Shown one piece after another: positions 45,186 through 57,946 of a DNA stretch of 64,000 nt. The notes beneath the pieces are model-generated. The model was not told the DNA's origin. It made no database searches and saw only the letters and a program-made list of their open reading frames with translations. The DNA is from Zantedeschia hybrid cultivar. Lineage: Eukaryota > Streptophyta > Magnoliopsida > Alismatales > Araceae. The stretch spans positions 16,983,114 through 17,047,113 of the forward strand of contig JARZZO010000008.1 in NCBI GenBank assembly GCA_030544215.1, read 5' to 3'. The position numbers and the translations under genes were made by a program. Every line of letters starts with the position of its first letter. The first letter of the stretch is position 1.

Positions 45186-47895
45186 ACTTTTCTTCTTCTT
45201 TTTTCCTCTAATGTCAGCCGGTGGGGATGTGATCAAGCTGATGCAGATGCCGACCACCAAGCGGTGGAGGGCTCCCTTGCTCCACCAAGCGGCGCTGCCT
45301 GGGAACATCTGCATGGAGAGGGGGCACAGGCCATAGGGGGTTGGAGTCCAAGTTCTGGGAAAGAAAAAAAAAAAAAAATAGAGACCCTTTGAAGCCAGCA
45401 ATTTAACAGCTTATTATCTAATCTTGCCAGAGATCCAGAAGCAAGCTCTCTAATTGTGTCCATATCCCCTGATTCCAAGCTAGTAAGGGAAGCAATAGCA
45501 TCATCATGCTGGCAGTCTCACTTGTAGTCTAGGGTAATTGTTTGCAGTTCGTGGGTATCATTAAGTGCCTTTTCATGAAGCTGCATATTGTTGATGTTAG
45601 AGTCATGTATATGCATTCTTTATTTCATTTAGGCAATGTCAAACTTAGTATGAAAGCTGAAATATTTACATGAACATATTAATTTAGGCTTTGTTTGTTA
45701 GCTTAGTTTGTTTGGTAATTTTTTATGGAATAATGTTTGTTGTAATGTTTCCAAGTTCTAACTTTTTATTTAAATATGGAGGTTCTGTCTTCTGATAGCA
45801 AAGATGATACATAGTTTATAGATATGAAATTATGGTTTATAGTTGTTATTAGTAGCAACAATGGGGGGAAATGCCTTTTTAAGTTATAAGTTCTAACTGT
45901 GCTGCAAGTAACTCAATCTCCCCTCTAGGACAACATAGACGATAGCAGCAGATCCGATAATTTCTCAAAATTTATTTTCTACTCACCAAGGAATAGAGAG
46001 GCACCAGATTTTTTGTAGGTACACATCTTTATGGTTATATTTACTTTTTCTAGTTTTGAATAAGTATTCTATATGCGTACTTTTTAATCACCAAATTGTG
46101 TATATTGGATTTTACATTTTGGTGTATTCTTGAGTTTAGAAATTTTATAGTATAGTGTATTTTTAGATGCATATATGATTTGTGTTCTACTATGATCATG
46201 GTCTATGTATGTTATAGGCTTAACATTGTGATATGTACATATAGGAAATTATGGTGAGGCCAAAGCAAAAATTTTGGGATTATGCAGAGGATCTAAATGG
46301 CCGATTCAAGTGTAAATTTTGTGAGAAAATATATGCAGGAGGAATATCACGTGTGAAGTCTCATTTATCTGGCGTATCTGTCCGTGATATTCAAGTTTGT
46401 CCTAATGTGTCTGAGGAGATTCAAGCGGAAGCCTTTCTTGCTATTGAAGGATCAAGTAAGAGGAGTAAAACTACAACAAGTTCATCCACTGTTAATGAGA
46501 GCATAATAGGATCATCTTCTTCTTACCGTGTCTCAAGTGGAAATATGCATCAAACAACAATTCCGACACTTACATCTAAAAAGGACAAGGTAAATTTGGA
46601 GAGGAAGATCACTAATTTTTTTGTGATGAACAACATCTCATTTAATGTGATCCAAACAAAATCATTCATTGAAATGATGAAAGCTCAAGGAGAATATGGA
46701 AGTGGATTTATTATTCCTAGTTATTCATATCTTCGAACTAAGTTGATTCCGGATTCTAGAAAGGAAGTTGAGGAGTATGTTGCTAATGTGAAAAAGTCAT
46801 GGGTGACAACTGGATGCACATTGATGTCGGACTCATGGACTGATTTGAAGAAAAGATCATGGGTTAATGTTCTTGCTTATTCTCCACAGGGAGCTGTTTT
46901 CTTAAAATCTATTAAATGCTCAGCACAGATATTGACAGGAGAATTTCTTTGCAACATTCTGTCTACTGTGATTGATGATATTGGTCCTCAACATGTGGTT
47001 CAACTTGTCACAGATAATGCTTCTAATTATGAATCTGCAAGTGATATGCTTATGGGAAAGTATCCACATTTATATAAGATTCGTTGTACAGCACATGGTA
47101 TCAATTTGCTTTTAAAAGATCTATATGCAAATATTTCTTGGATGAGAGATGTCATTGATGATGGAAAAAAAATTGTTCACTTTATGTATAAGCATACACT
47201 TGTCTTAGAGATGATGAGACAACACACAGAGAAGAAGGAATTAAAGTGGCCATGTAAGACAAGGTTTGCCACTAATTTCTTAATGATTCAATCTATTTTG
47301 GATGTGGAAAATGGTTCGAGGATATTAGTTGCATCTTCTGAGTGGAGAAGTATAAATTATACAAAATCTCCTATTGGAATGGAAGTTACTGACATAATTC
47401 AAAAGGAATCTTTCTGGACAGAGGCTAAAGAATTGATTGAAGTACTTGAGCCACTTGTTCGAGTACTCCGTTTAGTTGATGGTGAGGGTTCTATTTCAGG
47501 TTACTTATATGATGCTATGCATAGAACAATAGAAATGTTGAGGCAACGAACAGAAGCAAATCGGTTCAAATATGCTCGAATGTTAGAATTCTTTGATACA
47601 AGGAAAAAGAAGAACATTCTTCATCCTGTTCATGCAGCTGCAGCAATTCTCAATCCAGGTTACATGTGTAGTTCTTCTTTTGTAGAAAATGATGATATAA
47701 AGGCAGGGATTGATTATGTCTTGTCCAAAATTATAAAGGAAGATGTGCGACCTAATTTTATGAAAGAATTGATGACATACCGCAATAAATCTCAGAAATT
47801 ATTCACTTGCAGTGGACTGACATTGATGGAAACTAATCATCCACGTAAGTATGATACTTGTATATTTTATGTTTCTTTTTACTTCACATACTTAT

Positions 47896-48921
47896 TGTTA
47901 GTATTAGATGGTCTCAAAGCTAATCCGATACTATGTACTTATTCAGATTATTAATAAATGACAATAATTCATTGTGTGTAATTAATTCGATCTGTGTTTA
48001 TCGTATCACGATGAAATCCATAAACATGTGCAACAGTCTTCGGATTATGATGAGATCATAATTACGGGACCGAAGACTTATAAACACATGTTCTTAATTG
48101 TTCCTAGTCATAGGATGTTTGAGATAGGACATCGAACATCCAGATAGACTAGTATAGGTTATTTCAGCTCATATGATGAGGGTGACTGATCCCATAAGTC
48201 ACTTGTGTGGAGACACTATGCTGAACCTATAGGTGCTCATTGGTGAATGAGTTCACTGAACTGACCCGACTATGAATCGTTGGATGGTAATCACCTCACT
48301 GTTAACCAGCTCAATTCATTTGTCACGGTTGCGTGAATGATCCTTAGACCTGAGACTCCAAAGATATCTTGTTGGTAGGTTTCTGAGCTTTGACCTTGAC
48401 GAACGAATCCCTAACCATGGGTTATCAATAAGTCTAGCGATCGGGTTCAGGGAAATGCCCTCGAAGGTAATTGTGTGTTCAATACGGGATCATCCGCTCT
48501 CGGTAGTTTGAGAGAGAATGTTCCGGGAATGATGCGCTTAAAGTCCCTGGCCAGGGCGGACTCTGTACTCGATAAGGAGTTATCGAATTCAGATTAGCAG
48601 CATCTGATTCAAGTGAATCGACCAAATAGGGTTCAACAGTAAATCATGCCCTAGCTCGATTCGGGAACATTGTACGGATGAAGGATTATATCCACGCGCT
48701 AACCGATAACAGAAAGGTTCCAATAGAGGGTTGCGATAACCCCAGTGCCATCCAGGATCACGCGATGTTGCTTGGCATCCAACGTGATCGGCAGTCCGTC
48801 CGAATTTATTGTGGGACATTAAATTCGGTTGATTAATTGAATATAAGGATATTAATTAATTCAGTGGGTCAGTAAAGAGTTATTGGACTTAATGGGCTAT
48901 TAACTGGACTGGTATTTGAAC
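47896..48921 (+). repeat. copia 5' LTR, 3'-truncated
   Basis: Matches the 3' LTR from about 48124 (ataggacatcgaacatcc) onward, and the minus-strand LTR at 42686-41101 more distantly along its length. Similarity to the 3' LTR stops after ggactggtatttg (about 48921). The missing part corresponds to 58741-59271 (531 bp), and the PBS is gone with it. Confidence 0.85.
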
Positions 48922-49976
48922 CTGTTAAAATATGTTTTCTATTATTAGTGGCCCTGTTAAAATTAATTTTATTTTATTTTATTGTTAAAATTTGATTTTG
49001 ACATTAAAATTTTAATTTTTGGGTCCTAATAATAAAATATGAGTTTTTCATTATCATATTAACAAATGTTGTTAATACTAATTATTAATCTAAGGTATTA
49101 GATTAATTGTTGTATTTAATTGTTAAATAGCCCCATAATTATTTGAATTGTTCAAATTGAGCATGGAATATTTCTAAAGCCATTATTTTTTAGATTTCAT
49201 ATACATTTGATGTGTTATTAATTGCATGTTTAATTTTGAATATGCATTAGTTTGCTTATTTAAATTAGATTTAAATTGGCATGCTTAGACTTATTGGAAA
49301 TTTTTTGAAAATTCTAAATCTAAATTTTGTTGGTCCCTGGTTTTATGAAACCTGAAATTATTATTATTTTTGAAAATTTTATTTAGACATTTGATGCACA
49401 ATTCATGTGTGGTTTGTTTAACTAAAACACATGGTGGTCATGGACGAGCATTATTTGTGGATATAGAATGTGATTGTGTGGTTTATTGTTTATTATTAAA
49501 TAAAGGTCTGCGAACCTCTCCCTCTCATATTCCATTGTACTTCTATCTTCCTCCTCCATGTAATCGCCATAAGGCTTCCTCTTTTGAATTATTATGTAAT
49601 TGAGAATTATGATGTAATTTGATCGAGGCGGCTGCGCGCGCAGCGAGGATGATCCACAACTGCCGACCAGATAAAAATGAAAGAGTTCATTGAATCTATG
49701 GGTTTGCAGACTCATGATATAAGTTGTTATATTGTGTATGTGTGTGCGTTTGACTGTCTGGCTCAAGTCAAACCACAGTGCCGTCTATGACCACACTAAT
49801 GACATATATGTGATGCGTGTGCTTTATATTTGCTAGGTTATTAGTATTTATAATATATTTGATATATTTAATACTATCACTTAGGATGAGACCAAACTAA
49901 ATAAGTAAAACCTTCGTAACAAACTCTAAGCCGCAACGTGAGTTATTGAGAATGTACCGCGTGGCTCTCCATCAAT
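48922..49976 (+). repeat. copia leader with remnants of the short-hairpin array
   Basis: AT-rich, with perfect small inverted repeats of the same style as 39296-40138: ATTAACAA-ATG-TTGTTAAT at 49058-49076, AATCTAA-GGTA-TTAGATT at 49087-49104 and ATTTAAAT-TAG-ATTTAAAT at 49258-49276. The first is the same hairpin as 39973-39989 read on its own sense strand. Part of the leader seems to have been deleted together with the LTR end. No protein-coding content is supported. Confidence 0.55.
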
Positions 49977-50320
49977 ATGATCAATAGAACTTAATTCACT
50001 CATGGCAGATACTATGTGTTTACCCGAGGTCTGCCATTGTCTGTTGAAAGGACTATTGATCATGGCATTAGATGCCTTTGGATAAGAGTAGAGGAACGAT
50101 ATAGTTATCCATGTGTTTACCCGGGAACTATATTTCTAATTTACTCTGTCACATATCGATGGTAAAGCTTAGACCGGGGATAATGGTCTATTGTGTTTAC
50201 CCGGGACCATTAAACTTTGGAGGCGAACTATGATCGGATATTGCAAGGAGTTGCAATTATCATGAGATGATTGCTCTGAGATAGCGGTATGATACTACGT
50301 GTTTACCCGAGGTCATACTG
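49977..50320 (+). promoter_or_regulatory. four-hairpin leader module, copy in the hAT-intron copia
   Basis: Four 8-bp stems: hairpin 1 at 50002-50009/50030-50037 (ATGGCAGA/TCTGCCAT), hairpin 2 at 50099-50106/50126-50133 (ATATAGTT/AACTATAT), hairpin 3 at 50181-50188/50205-50212 (TAATGGTC/GACCATTA) and hairpin 4 at 50285-50292/50313-50320 (CGGTATGA/TCATACTG, one G-U). Loops are 16-20 nt and all contain TGTGTTTACCCG or CGTGTTTACCCG. An 11-bp stem (49977-49987/50053-50063) encloses hairpin 1. A 9-bp stem with an ATGA tetraloop (50253-50274) lies between hairpins 3 and 4. The module ends about 180 bases before the gag ATG. Confidence 0.8.
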
Positions 50321-50501
50321 TGATGCTTGGAGATTCTAATCCCCACTAGGAGACAGTCGGCGTGCCCCGTTCTGTATATTTGAAGGTTATACAGTCCGTC
50401 GAAAATTAGTGGGAGTAAAACTAGATAATAAAAGACCATATCTTGTTTTAGTTAATATGAATATCTACTAATTATTAATTGATTATCTCCCGTAGGCGAG
50501 A

Positions 50502-53186
50502 ATGTCGCACCATAACCCGCTGCGAGGCATACTTGATGCCAACCATTTGACAGGCACCAATTAATCAGACTGGCTCAAAAACCTGAAGATAGTCCTCAGG
50601 TCTAAGCAGATTGCCTACGTCTTGGATAATGAACCTCCTGCTGAACCAGCATTAGATGCTCCAGAAGAGGAAATGATAGCGTATGAAAAATAGAAGGAAG
50701 ATTCCACCATGGCCCAATGCTACATGTTAGCCTCTATGAGCAATGAGTTGCAGAGGCAACATGAAGAGATGGATGCTAGATCCATCATGCTCCATTTGAA
50801 GGAGCTATTTGGTGAGCAGAGCAGAATCGAACGATATGAGATATAGAAGAATCTGTTCAAGGCTCAGATGACAGAGGGAACTTCAGTACAGAATCACGTA
50901 CTGAAGATGATTGAGTGGGTGGAGAGGCTGGATGCTCTTGGGATTACACTTCCCAAGGAGATGCACACAGACCTCGTGTTGTCTTCACTTCCACCGTCAT
51001 ATGCTCAGTTCACCGTTAATTTTAACATGAACAAGATCCAGGCCACCTTAGCTGAACTGCTGAACATGTTAAAGACTACTGAGGGGAACCTTGTGAAGGA
51101 TAAACCCCAAGTCCTCATGGTTGGTAAGACCAACAGAAAAAGGCTTGCAGTCCAAGCTTTTCGAAAGAATAAGAACAAGATTCAGAGAAAGGCAAAGGTT
51201 ACCAAGAAAAACAAAAGTAAAAGTGCTGAGAAAGGTGATTGCTTCTACTGTCACCAGAAAAGACATTGGAAGAGGAATTGCAAAGAATACCTCAAGGACA
51301 AGACTCAAGGAACTGTGAAGCAGCAGGACGCTTCAGGTATCTATATGATAGACGTAAACTTGTCAATTAAAGATTGTACATCATGGGTATTGGATACTGG
51401 ATGTGTATCTCATATCTGCAATTCTGTGCAGGCACTGACAAGAAGGCGTAAGCTGAGGACTAGCGAGGTGGAGCTGAGACTAGGTAACGGTGCAAGAGTT
51501 GCGGCGATCGCTGTGGGGACAGTGAAGCTCAAGCTACCATCTGGAGACACATTTTTATTAGATGACTACCATTATGTACCTAGCATAATAAAGAATATCA
51601 TTTATATTTCATACTTAGATAGAATTGGATACAATTTAAATTTTGGGAACAACAGTTGTTCAATTTATTTCGGAAATAAATTAATAGCTTCTGCTATTTT
51701 GTCCAATGGTTTGTATCTATTGAATGTGTCTCATGATAATTTACACATCGGTTCTTCAATTAAAAGGAGTAAGTATGAAATGAACAAAGCCTACTTGTGG
51801 CATTGTAGGCTTGGACACATTGGTGAAAACAGACTCCAAAGGATGCATAAAGATGGATACTTGGATCCATTTAATTATGAATCATATGCAACCTGTGAGT
51901 CATGTTTAATGGGTAAAATGGCTAAGTCTCCATTTAGTGGAACTGGAGAACGAGCCAAAGACATGTTAGAACCCATACATTCAGATGTATGTGGTCCTAT
52001 GTCAACTCAAGCCATTGGTGGTTTCTCATACTTTATTACATTCACTGATGATTACTCAAGGTTTGGATATATATACTTATTGAAGTATAAATCTGAAGCC
52101 TTTGAGAAATTCAGAGAATTTAAGAATGAAGTAGAAAAACAAACAGGAAATAGTATAAAAACCATCCGATCTGATCGAGGTGGTGAATACTTGAGTACAA
52201 AGTTCATTAAATACTTAAAGGATAATGGTATCCTTTCTCAGCTTACACCTCCTTATACACCTCAGATGAATGATGTATCAGAAAGGAGAAATCGCACATT
52301 AATGGAAATGGTGCGATCCATGATGAGCATGTCCAAATTACCAGTGTCCTTATGGAGATATGCACTTAGCTCGGCTGTGTATATCCTGAACAAGGTACCC
52401 AGCAAATCTGTTGAGACCACTCCATATGAGATATAGAATGGAAGGAAATCAGACCTTAAACATGTTTAAGTCTGGGAATGTCCTGCTCATGTTAAAAGAC
52501 ATAACGCAGATAAGCTGGAATCCAGAACTGACAAATGCAGATTTGTGGGATATCCAAAGGAAACTTCTAGATATTACTTTTAGCATCTTGACGAACAAAA
52601 GGTGTTTGTGGCCAGGAGAGCTGTCTTTCTGGAAGAAGATTATATTCTCTAGAAGGACAGTGGGAGTAAAGTAATTCTGGAAGAAATTCCAGACCCACAA
52701 ACTGGCAATGGTTCATCAGATGAACCATCAGCTTCTGAACCTGTTCAAAATGATACACAGGAACCTCGTAGGTCTGAAAGAGTACCTAAACCACCAGAAA
52801 GATATGTGGGACATATTAATTTGGATGGTTCAAGGATACTCTTTAATGATGATGAAGATCCTAAGACTTACCAGGAGGCCATTGAAAGTCCAGAGGCCGG
52901 AAAATGGCGGGAAGCCATGAATTCTGAAATACAGTTCATGTACATCAACCAAGTTTGGAACTTGGTAGATTTACCCGATGGTATAGTACCTATCGGCTGC
53001 AAATGGATCTTTAAAAGAAAGATCAGTGCAGATGGACGTATTGAGACTTATAAAGTAAGATTAGTGGCGAAAGGCTATCGTCAAAGACAAGGTGTTGACT
53101 ATGACGAAACATTTTCACCAGTTACTATGATTAAGTCTATCAGAATTCTTCTCGCCATTGCTGCCTACCATGAATATGAAATCTGG
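50502..53186 (+). pseudogene. copia gag-pol (decayed, truncated in RT)
   Basis: The gag ATG is at 50502 (MSHHNPLRGILDAN). The zinc knuckle is CFYCHQKRHWKRNC at about 51241, with Arg where Gly is usual. The protease has WVLDTGCVSHIC. The integrase has its HHCC finger (HCRLGH ... CESCLMGK) and the catalytic residues D (HSDVCGP), D (RSDRGGEY) and E (NDVSERRNR). RT starts with WREAMNSEIQ, CKWIFKRK, RLVAKGYRQRQGVDY and ends at EYEIW, where foreign sequence begins, so the YVDD centre and RNase H are missing. Stops in the single frame: 50562, 50691, 50844, 52434, 52467, 52581 and 52650. No frameshift is seen. Confidence 0.9.
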
Positions 53187-54970
53187 CATACATTTCACCC
53201 GTCACTATCACTTTCAACTTCCTGAGGCCCATCAGTGGAACCTTTGGCTAACTCTCCATCTGCATGTGGTTTTTCTAAACTTCTCCCACTCCTAAGGGCT
53301 GAAATGGCTTTAGCATTCTCGAATTGTGGCCCTTTAGGTTGTGGTACCGGGCCAGGCTGAGGTAAAAGGTCCGATTGCTGTGGAAAACCCGGAGGTTGAT
53401 TCCTTAGATTGGCAACGGGTTGACTAGGAAGTTGGCCCACTTCTCTTCTCATCGTAGCCTCAGCTAGTTGGCCTATTTGACTTTCCAACTTAGCAATGGA
53501 TTGTTGCTGGGTCAAAATTAGTTGTTGGAGTTGAGTGAATTTGTCATCAAAGTTGGGCTGAGGAGGTTGTGGATAAGTGGGTGGAGGATGGTATTGGGTT
53601 GGCTGTCCAAATTGGAATGAATGATAGTGGGCCAGTTGACCTGATTGGAATGATTGATAAGGGGCCGGTTGGCCTGATGGATACTGGGCCGGTTGAGAAA
53701 ACTGGGCTTGAGATCTCCTAGCCTGAACATTTCCATAGAAATTAGATTGTTGGAATGAATTCTGTGGCTTTTGGGCTTAATTCATGGGAGGATTGGACAT
53801 TGGTAATAGGGCCTGCTGATTCTTCCAAGAGAAATTAGGGTGGTTTCTCCAGCCAGGATTGTAAGTATTTGAGAATGGGTCATTATTGGGCCTGGAGAAT
53901 CCCTGAGCTGCCTGAACTTGTTCTTGAATGAATGGTGGAAGTTGGGCCGCAGTTGGGTATTCATTCACGTGATGGGTTGGACTTGCGCATAAGGCACAAA
54001 TGTCATGATTAGCAGAGGATGGGCCTTCATATGGACTAGATTGTGTTGGGTAAGTAGGCTCTTGCTTGTTTAAGGCCAGGAGTTGGTCTAGTTTCTGGGC
54101 CAAGATGTCTACCTTATCTAATTTCTGATTAATCAAATTTATGTCCATTCTAGATTCGGGCTCTCCACGGGCCTTAAGTTCATAAATTTCAGTCCGTTTA
54201 GATGGCCCAACAGACCTTTCATAAGATGATAATGAGGCATGATTAATGGAATTTTCACTTAACATCTCAAACATATCATAAGCTTCATCTTCATTTTTCA
54301 TCATAAATGCCCCTCCGCATGAAGCATCCACCATCTGTCTGAACTGTTCAGACAAGCCTTCATAGAATGCTTGGACAATTTGCCATTTTGAAAGCCCATG
54401 ATGAGGGCATTTTCTAAGCAATTCTTTCAGTCTTTCCCAAGATTCATGGATCAATTCCCCGGGAGTTTGGGTAAAACTCGTGATGGCCCTTCTCATGCTA
54501 TTGGTCCGCCCGATGGGATAGAACTTCTTGAGAAATTCTTTCTGCATCTCTTCCCATGTCCTAATGGGCCTTCCTATAGTTCCCAACCAATATTTAGCCT
54601 TATCCTTTAATGAAAAGGGAAATAAGGTCAACTTAAGGCCATCATCGGTGAAATTCTAGATTTTCACCGTGGAACAGATTTCTAGAAATTCATCCAGATG
54701 CTTATAAGGATCTTCATTAGTATTCCCATAAAAGGATGGGAGCATCTGAATGGTGCTAGATTTGATTTCATATTGATTGGCTGGATTCTGAGGAAGATGA
54801 ATACATGATGAAGGTTGATATCGATTTGGAATGAAATAGTCCTTCATTTGGTTTGGTGGGTCCTGATTATCAGCCATTGGATCTTGTGGTGGATTTCTTT
54901 GATGTAGGATTCTTTCTATTTCGGCAAGTGGTCCTAGAATGTTAGGATTTTGAGATCTCCTACCTTGCAT
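53187..54970 (-). pseudogene. Athila-like gag (two stops, 3' end lost)
   Basis: Starts MQGRRSQNPN at 54970. The Retrotrans_gag region includes LPSFYGNTNEDPYKHLDEFLEICS, LFPFSLKDKAKYWL and FLKKFYPIGRTNSMRRAITSF. The C-terminal half is proline/glutamine-rich with a cysteine/histidine patch (CALCASPTHHVNEYP) and ends near ISALRSGR, a typical Athila-type gag end. Stops at 54656-54658 (TAG) and 53777-53779 (TAA) lie in an otherwise continuous frame; both could come from glutamine codons by one C-to-T change. Confidence 0.82.
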
Positions 54971-55896
54971 GCACTAGGACTGATGGAGAGAAGATTTTGT
55001 TTTTTATTTCTTGTTGTTTTTTTTTTTTTTTATGCAGACAATTTTGACAAACAAATTATCCTAATGATCTAATGCTAACCTAGACTCTCTATGTGAATTT
55101 TCTTACAAGGTGAATGGAGTCCACCTCGAGTCACAACCACAATCAGTCAACGGCCAGGTAAGAGGTGAGGTAGTGGGAGGCTCCCCCTACTTTCGTAGGG
55201 ACCTAATTAGAGAACCACTTTCCCGCTTAGACGTTTGCCTTTTTACCTCTAGCCTAGACACCGTTGCCAAAAATGGAGGCAATCCGAGATTTAAACCACT
55301 CACAGTGTAAACCCTAGATTCTTTTTCGACTTGCTTTTAGTTGGATTAGGAAATGCCAATGCAAGGAAGGTGATTTGTGGGCTAAGGAAGGGTGATCAAA
55401 TCCCTACCTTATGTGGTTAAAGTTGCTGCCCTTAGAGTCTTTTTGAATGCAATACAAGGCAACAAATCAATGTAAGGTGTGTTGATGCAATCATGAATGA
55501 CTTGCTAAAATTGAAACACGTACCTTTCCCCCGCAATCTTCAACAATTTATGGAAATAACTATGAAAGGAAACTATCTCATGTTTTCCTAGGATGATGAA
55601 TGCCTAGCATGGAAGGTTTCTAATCTTGAAAATGAAGATTTTTTTAACCTTGGATGTTCTTCTTTTTGTTTCTTTTTTTAGTTAATAGAAATCTATCTAA
55701 ACTAGAAACTTCAAAAAAAAAAGGAAACTAACTAGAATAAGGAAATTGAAACATAGAAAGTTGGAACACACTGACCATGATTTCGCTTTCCTCTTCTTCT
55801 TCTTTTTTTTTCAATATACCTGCAAAAATAAGACAAATAAGGTTAGCTAAAGAACAATTACACTAAAGCCAAGATAATCAAAATTAAAAATCTAAG
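54971..55896 (-). other. Athila-like leader between PBS and gag
   Basis: No reading frame of note. A T run at 55018-55031 and a run near 55802-55811 are visible. Plant Athila elements have long untranslated leaders, and this about 925-base stretch fits. Confidence 0.5.
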
Positions 55897-55919
55897 TCCC
55901 CGGCAACGGCGCCAAAAAT
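55897..55919 (-). other. Athila-like primer binding site
   Basis: On the minus strand TTTTTGGCGCCGTTGCCGGGG lies directly next to the LTR end (55920). TGGCGCCGTTGCCGGGG is the classic Athila-type primer site and sets the orientation of the fragment. Confidence 0.88.
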
Positions 55920-57946
55920 TGATCGTTTCGAAGTGTGCGTCGTTAAACACATGAAAACGTTCAATGTAAATTTATCCGACTCATTCAAATCAAATTTTTG
56001 GAAATTGATAGTGGTGAGTCCGAGTCGAACCACAGGGAGTTAAGATTTTAACTTTGAAAACTTTGGACTTTAGTTAATCTAAAAATAAGTGAAAATTTAA
56101 GGAAACTAAATACTTGATTAAACTCGAATTAAATTAACTAATGTTACCTAAAATTATAATTATCTAAATTAAACAAATCTTTTTCTCTTTTTTCTTTTTC
56201 AAAAATTAAACACAAACATATACGGAAAATAAGCACGACTAAGAAAAATTAACAAAGAAACTATTATTCACTAAGTGTAAATGATTAATTAACTAAAAAT
56301 TATGAAACAACTTACAACATTTAATGGTTTAATCTAAATAAACAAAACATTAAATAACGACTAACTAATCCTAATTAAATAAACAATTATTATACTAATG
56401 GGGAAGGGAAAGAAAGTAGCAATATGTGGGCTACTGTAGCTTGGACGGCTGGTTGATGGAAGGGGTGCTGCTGCTGTGCGCTGGAGGAAGGAGGCTTGCT
56501 GGGACAACTGGTGGTTGCTTGTGTACGTGGCTGCTGGTGGTGTACTTGGAAGAAGTAGCCGGGTGCTAGCTATGTGCTGGAGGAAGCTGCTGGAGGGCTT
56601 GCATGCGTGAAGCTGCTGGCAGGTGGTGGTGTTGCTGGTTGGCGTGGAGGAGCTTGGAGGAAGGATGCTTGCTGCTGGTTCACGTGGAAGTCGGCAGTGC
56701 TGGAGGGAGCAGCTTCCTCGGGCTGCATGCAGGTTGAGCTTGAGGAGGAGGGCTGCACCGCGCTGCTGGGAGGAGTTGCTGCACGCGTGGAAGGAGGAGG
56801 GCTGCACCGCGCTGCTGGGAGGAGTTGCTGCACGCGCTGGAGCCGGGTGAAGCTGCCGCGTGTGGGGGTGCTGTGGAGAACTTGCCGGAGCCTGCTGCTG
56901 TTGGTGCCGCTGGAAGAAGTAGGAGGAGCTGCCGGGCATGCGTTGGGAGAGCTTCACTGCTGCATGCTGCTGCTGGAGGGGGTGGATGGATGTGCCGTGA
57001 AGCTGCTGCGCGTGGGGTGTTGTCGCTGGAGCAGCAGCTGGTTACGCGTGGAGCAGCACAGGGAGCTTCACCGGACGTGCATGACGGCGGGGCAGCTGGC
57101 TACGCGCTGGAGATGTGCAAACCCGGCTTGCTGGCGCAGGTTTAGAAGAGAGGGAGAAAACAGAGGGAGAGAAGGAGAGAAAGCCGAGAGAGGGAGAGAA
57201 CCGGAGGAGGAGAAGAGTAGGATGCTGCTAGAAAATAAAAATAAAACCAAGAGAGAACAAAGACGGAGGAGGAAGAGAAAGAGGAGAGGAGAGGTTCGTC
57301 GGGTAGAGGGTCTAGAGAGGAAACATAAGAGAGAGAGAGAGAGAGAGAGTTTCCGGAGAGAAGTTGGAAATCAAAACGGAGAAAGGAAGAGAGAGTCGGA
57401 ATTGGGGAAGGAAAGGGGTTAAAGGAGAGGAAAAGGAAACTGGAGAAGAAATATGATTCAAATTTCTAAAACGAGAGAGAAAGAGAAATGATTTTTAAAA
57501 TAAAGGAAGGGATGTGTTTAGGAAATTGGAGAGACGGAAGGAAATAGTGGGTTTTGAGAAACTCCAGCGAAGGAAAGAATCAAATTGCATTTTTACCCAT
57601 GTTTTAGTTAAAATCCGCACACTAGACCTCCCCCAAATTTCCGAAAACTCCACCAACTGCACTGCGTCATCGGCATGTCCTGTTCACATAAAATAAATAT
57701 AAATTAGCGCATTATCATAAAAATATCATCATATTTATTCATTTCGTCTCGGTTTTGTCGAAAAACTGCAAATGCGCTATGTTCCTTTAATCACGTGAAA
57801 TGACGATGTTTTTAAGTCAGAATTTGATGAAATTGGTACCGTTGGACTTGTTACGCAATTATCTATCATTTCATGCTATTTTGCAGATAAAAACATGAGT
57901 ATGACGCATATGATTGCCCTTAAATGATCAATTTAACACTTTATCA
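55920..57946 (-). repeat. Athila-like 5' LTR (2,027 bp)
   Basis: On the minus strand it begins TGATAAAGTGTT and ends CGATCA. About 56400-57130 is an unusual GC-rich block of gctgctggaggaag/cacgcgtggag repeats. About 57130-57480 is almost purely purine on the plus strand (gagagagag runs), pyrimidine on the element strand. Open frames up to 282 codons here are low-complexity and not believed. Confidence 0.78.

Larger units (their letters stand above)
53187..57946 (-). mobile_element. 5' part of an Athila-like Ty3/gypsy element fused to copia
   Basis: On the minus strand: LTR (57946-55920), PBS, leader, then gag to about 53187, where it abuts copia RT. Protease, pol and the other LTR are missing. 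The right flank atagg (57947-57951) is part of copia LTR sequence; the intact site is visible in the 5' LTR at about 48124-48128. So the gypsy inserted into the copia 3' LTR. A later deletion then removed gypsy pol and 3' LTR, the copia LTR start and the copia RT/RNase H. Confidence 0.82.

Noticed and set aside
56574..57422. 282-codon plus frame and 198-codon minus frame
   Set aside because: Low-complexity repeats inside an LTR give open frames on both strands; there is no motif.
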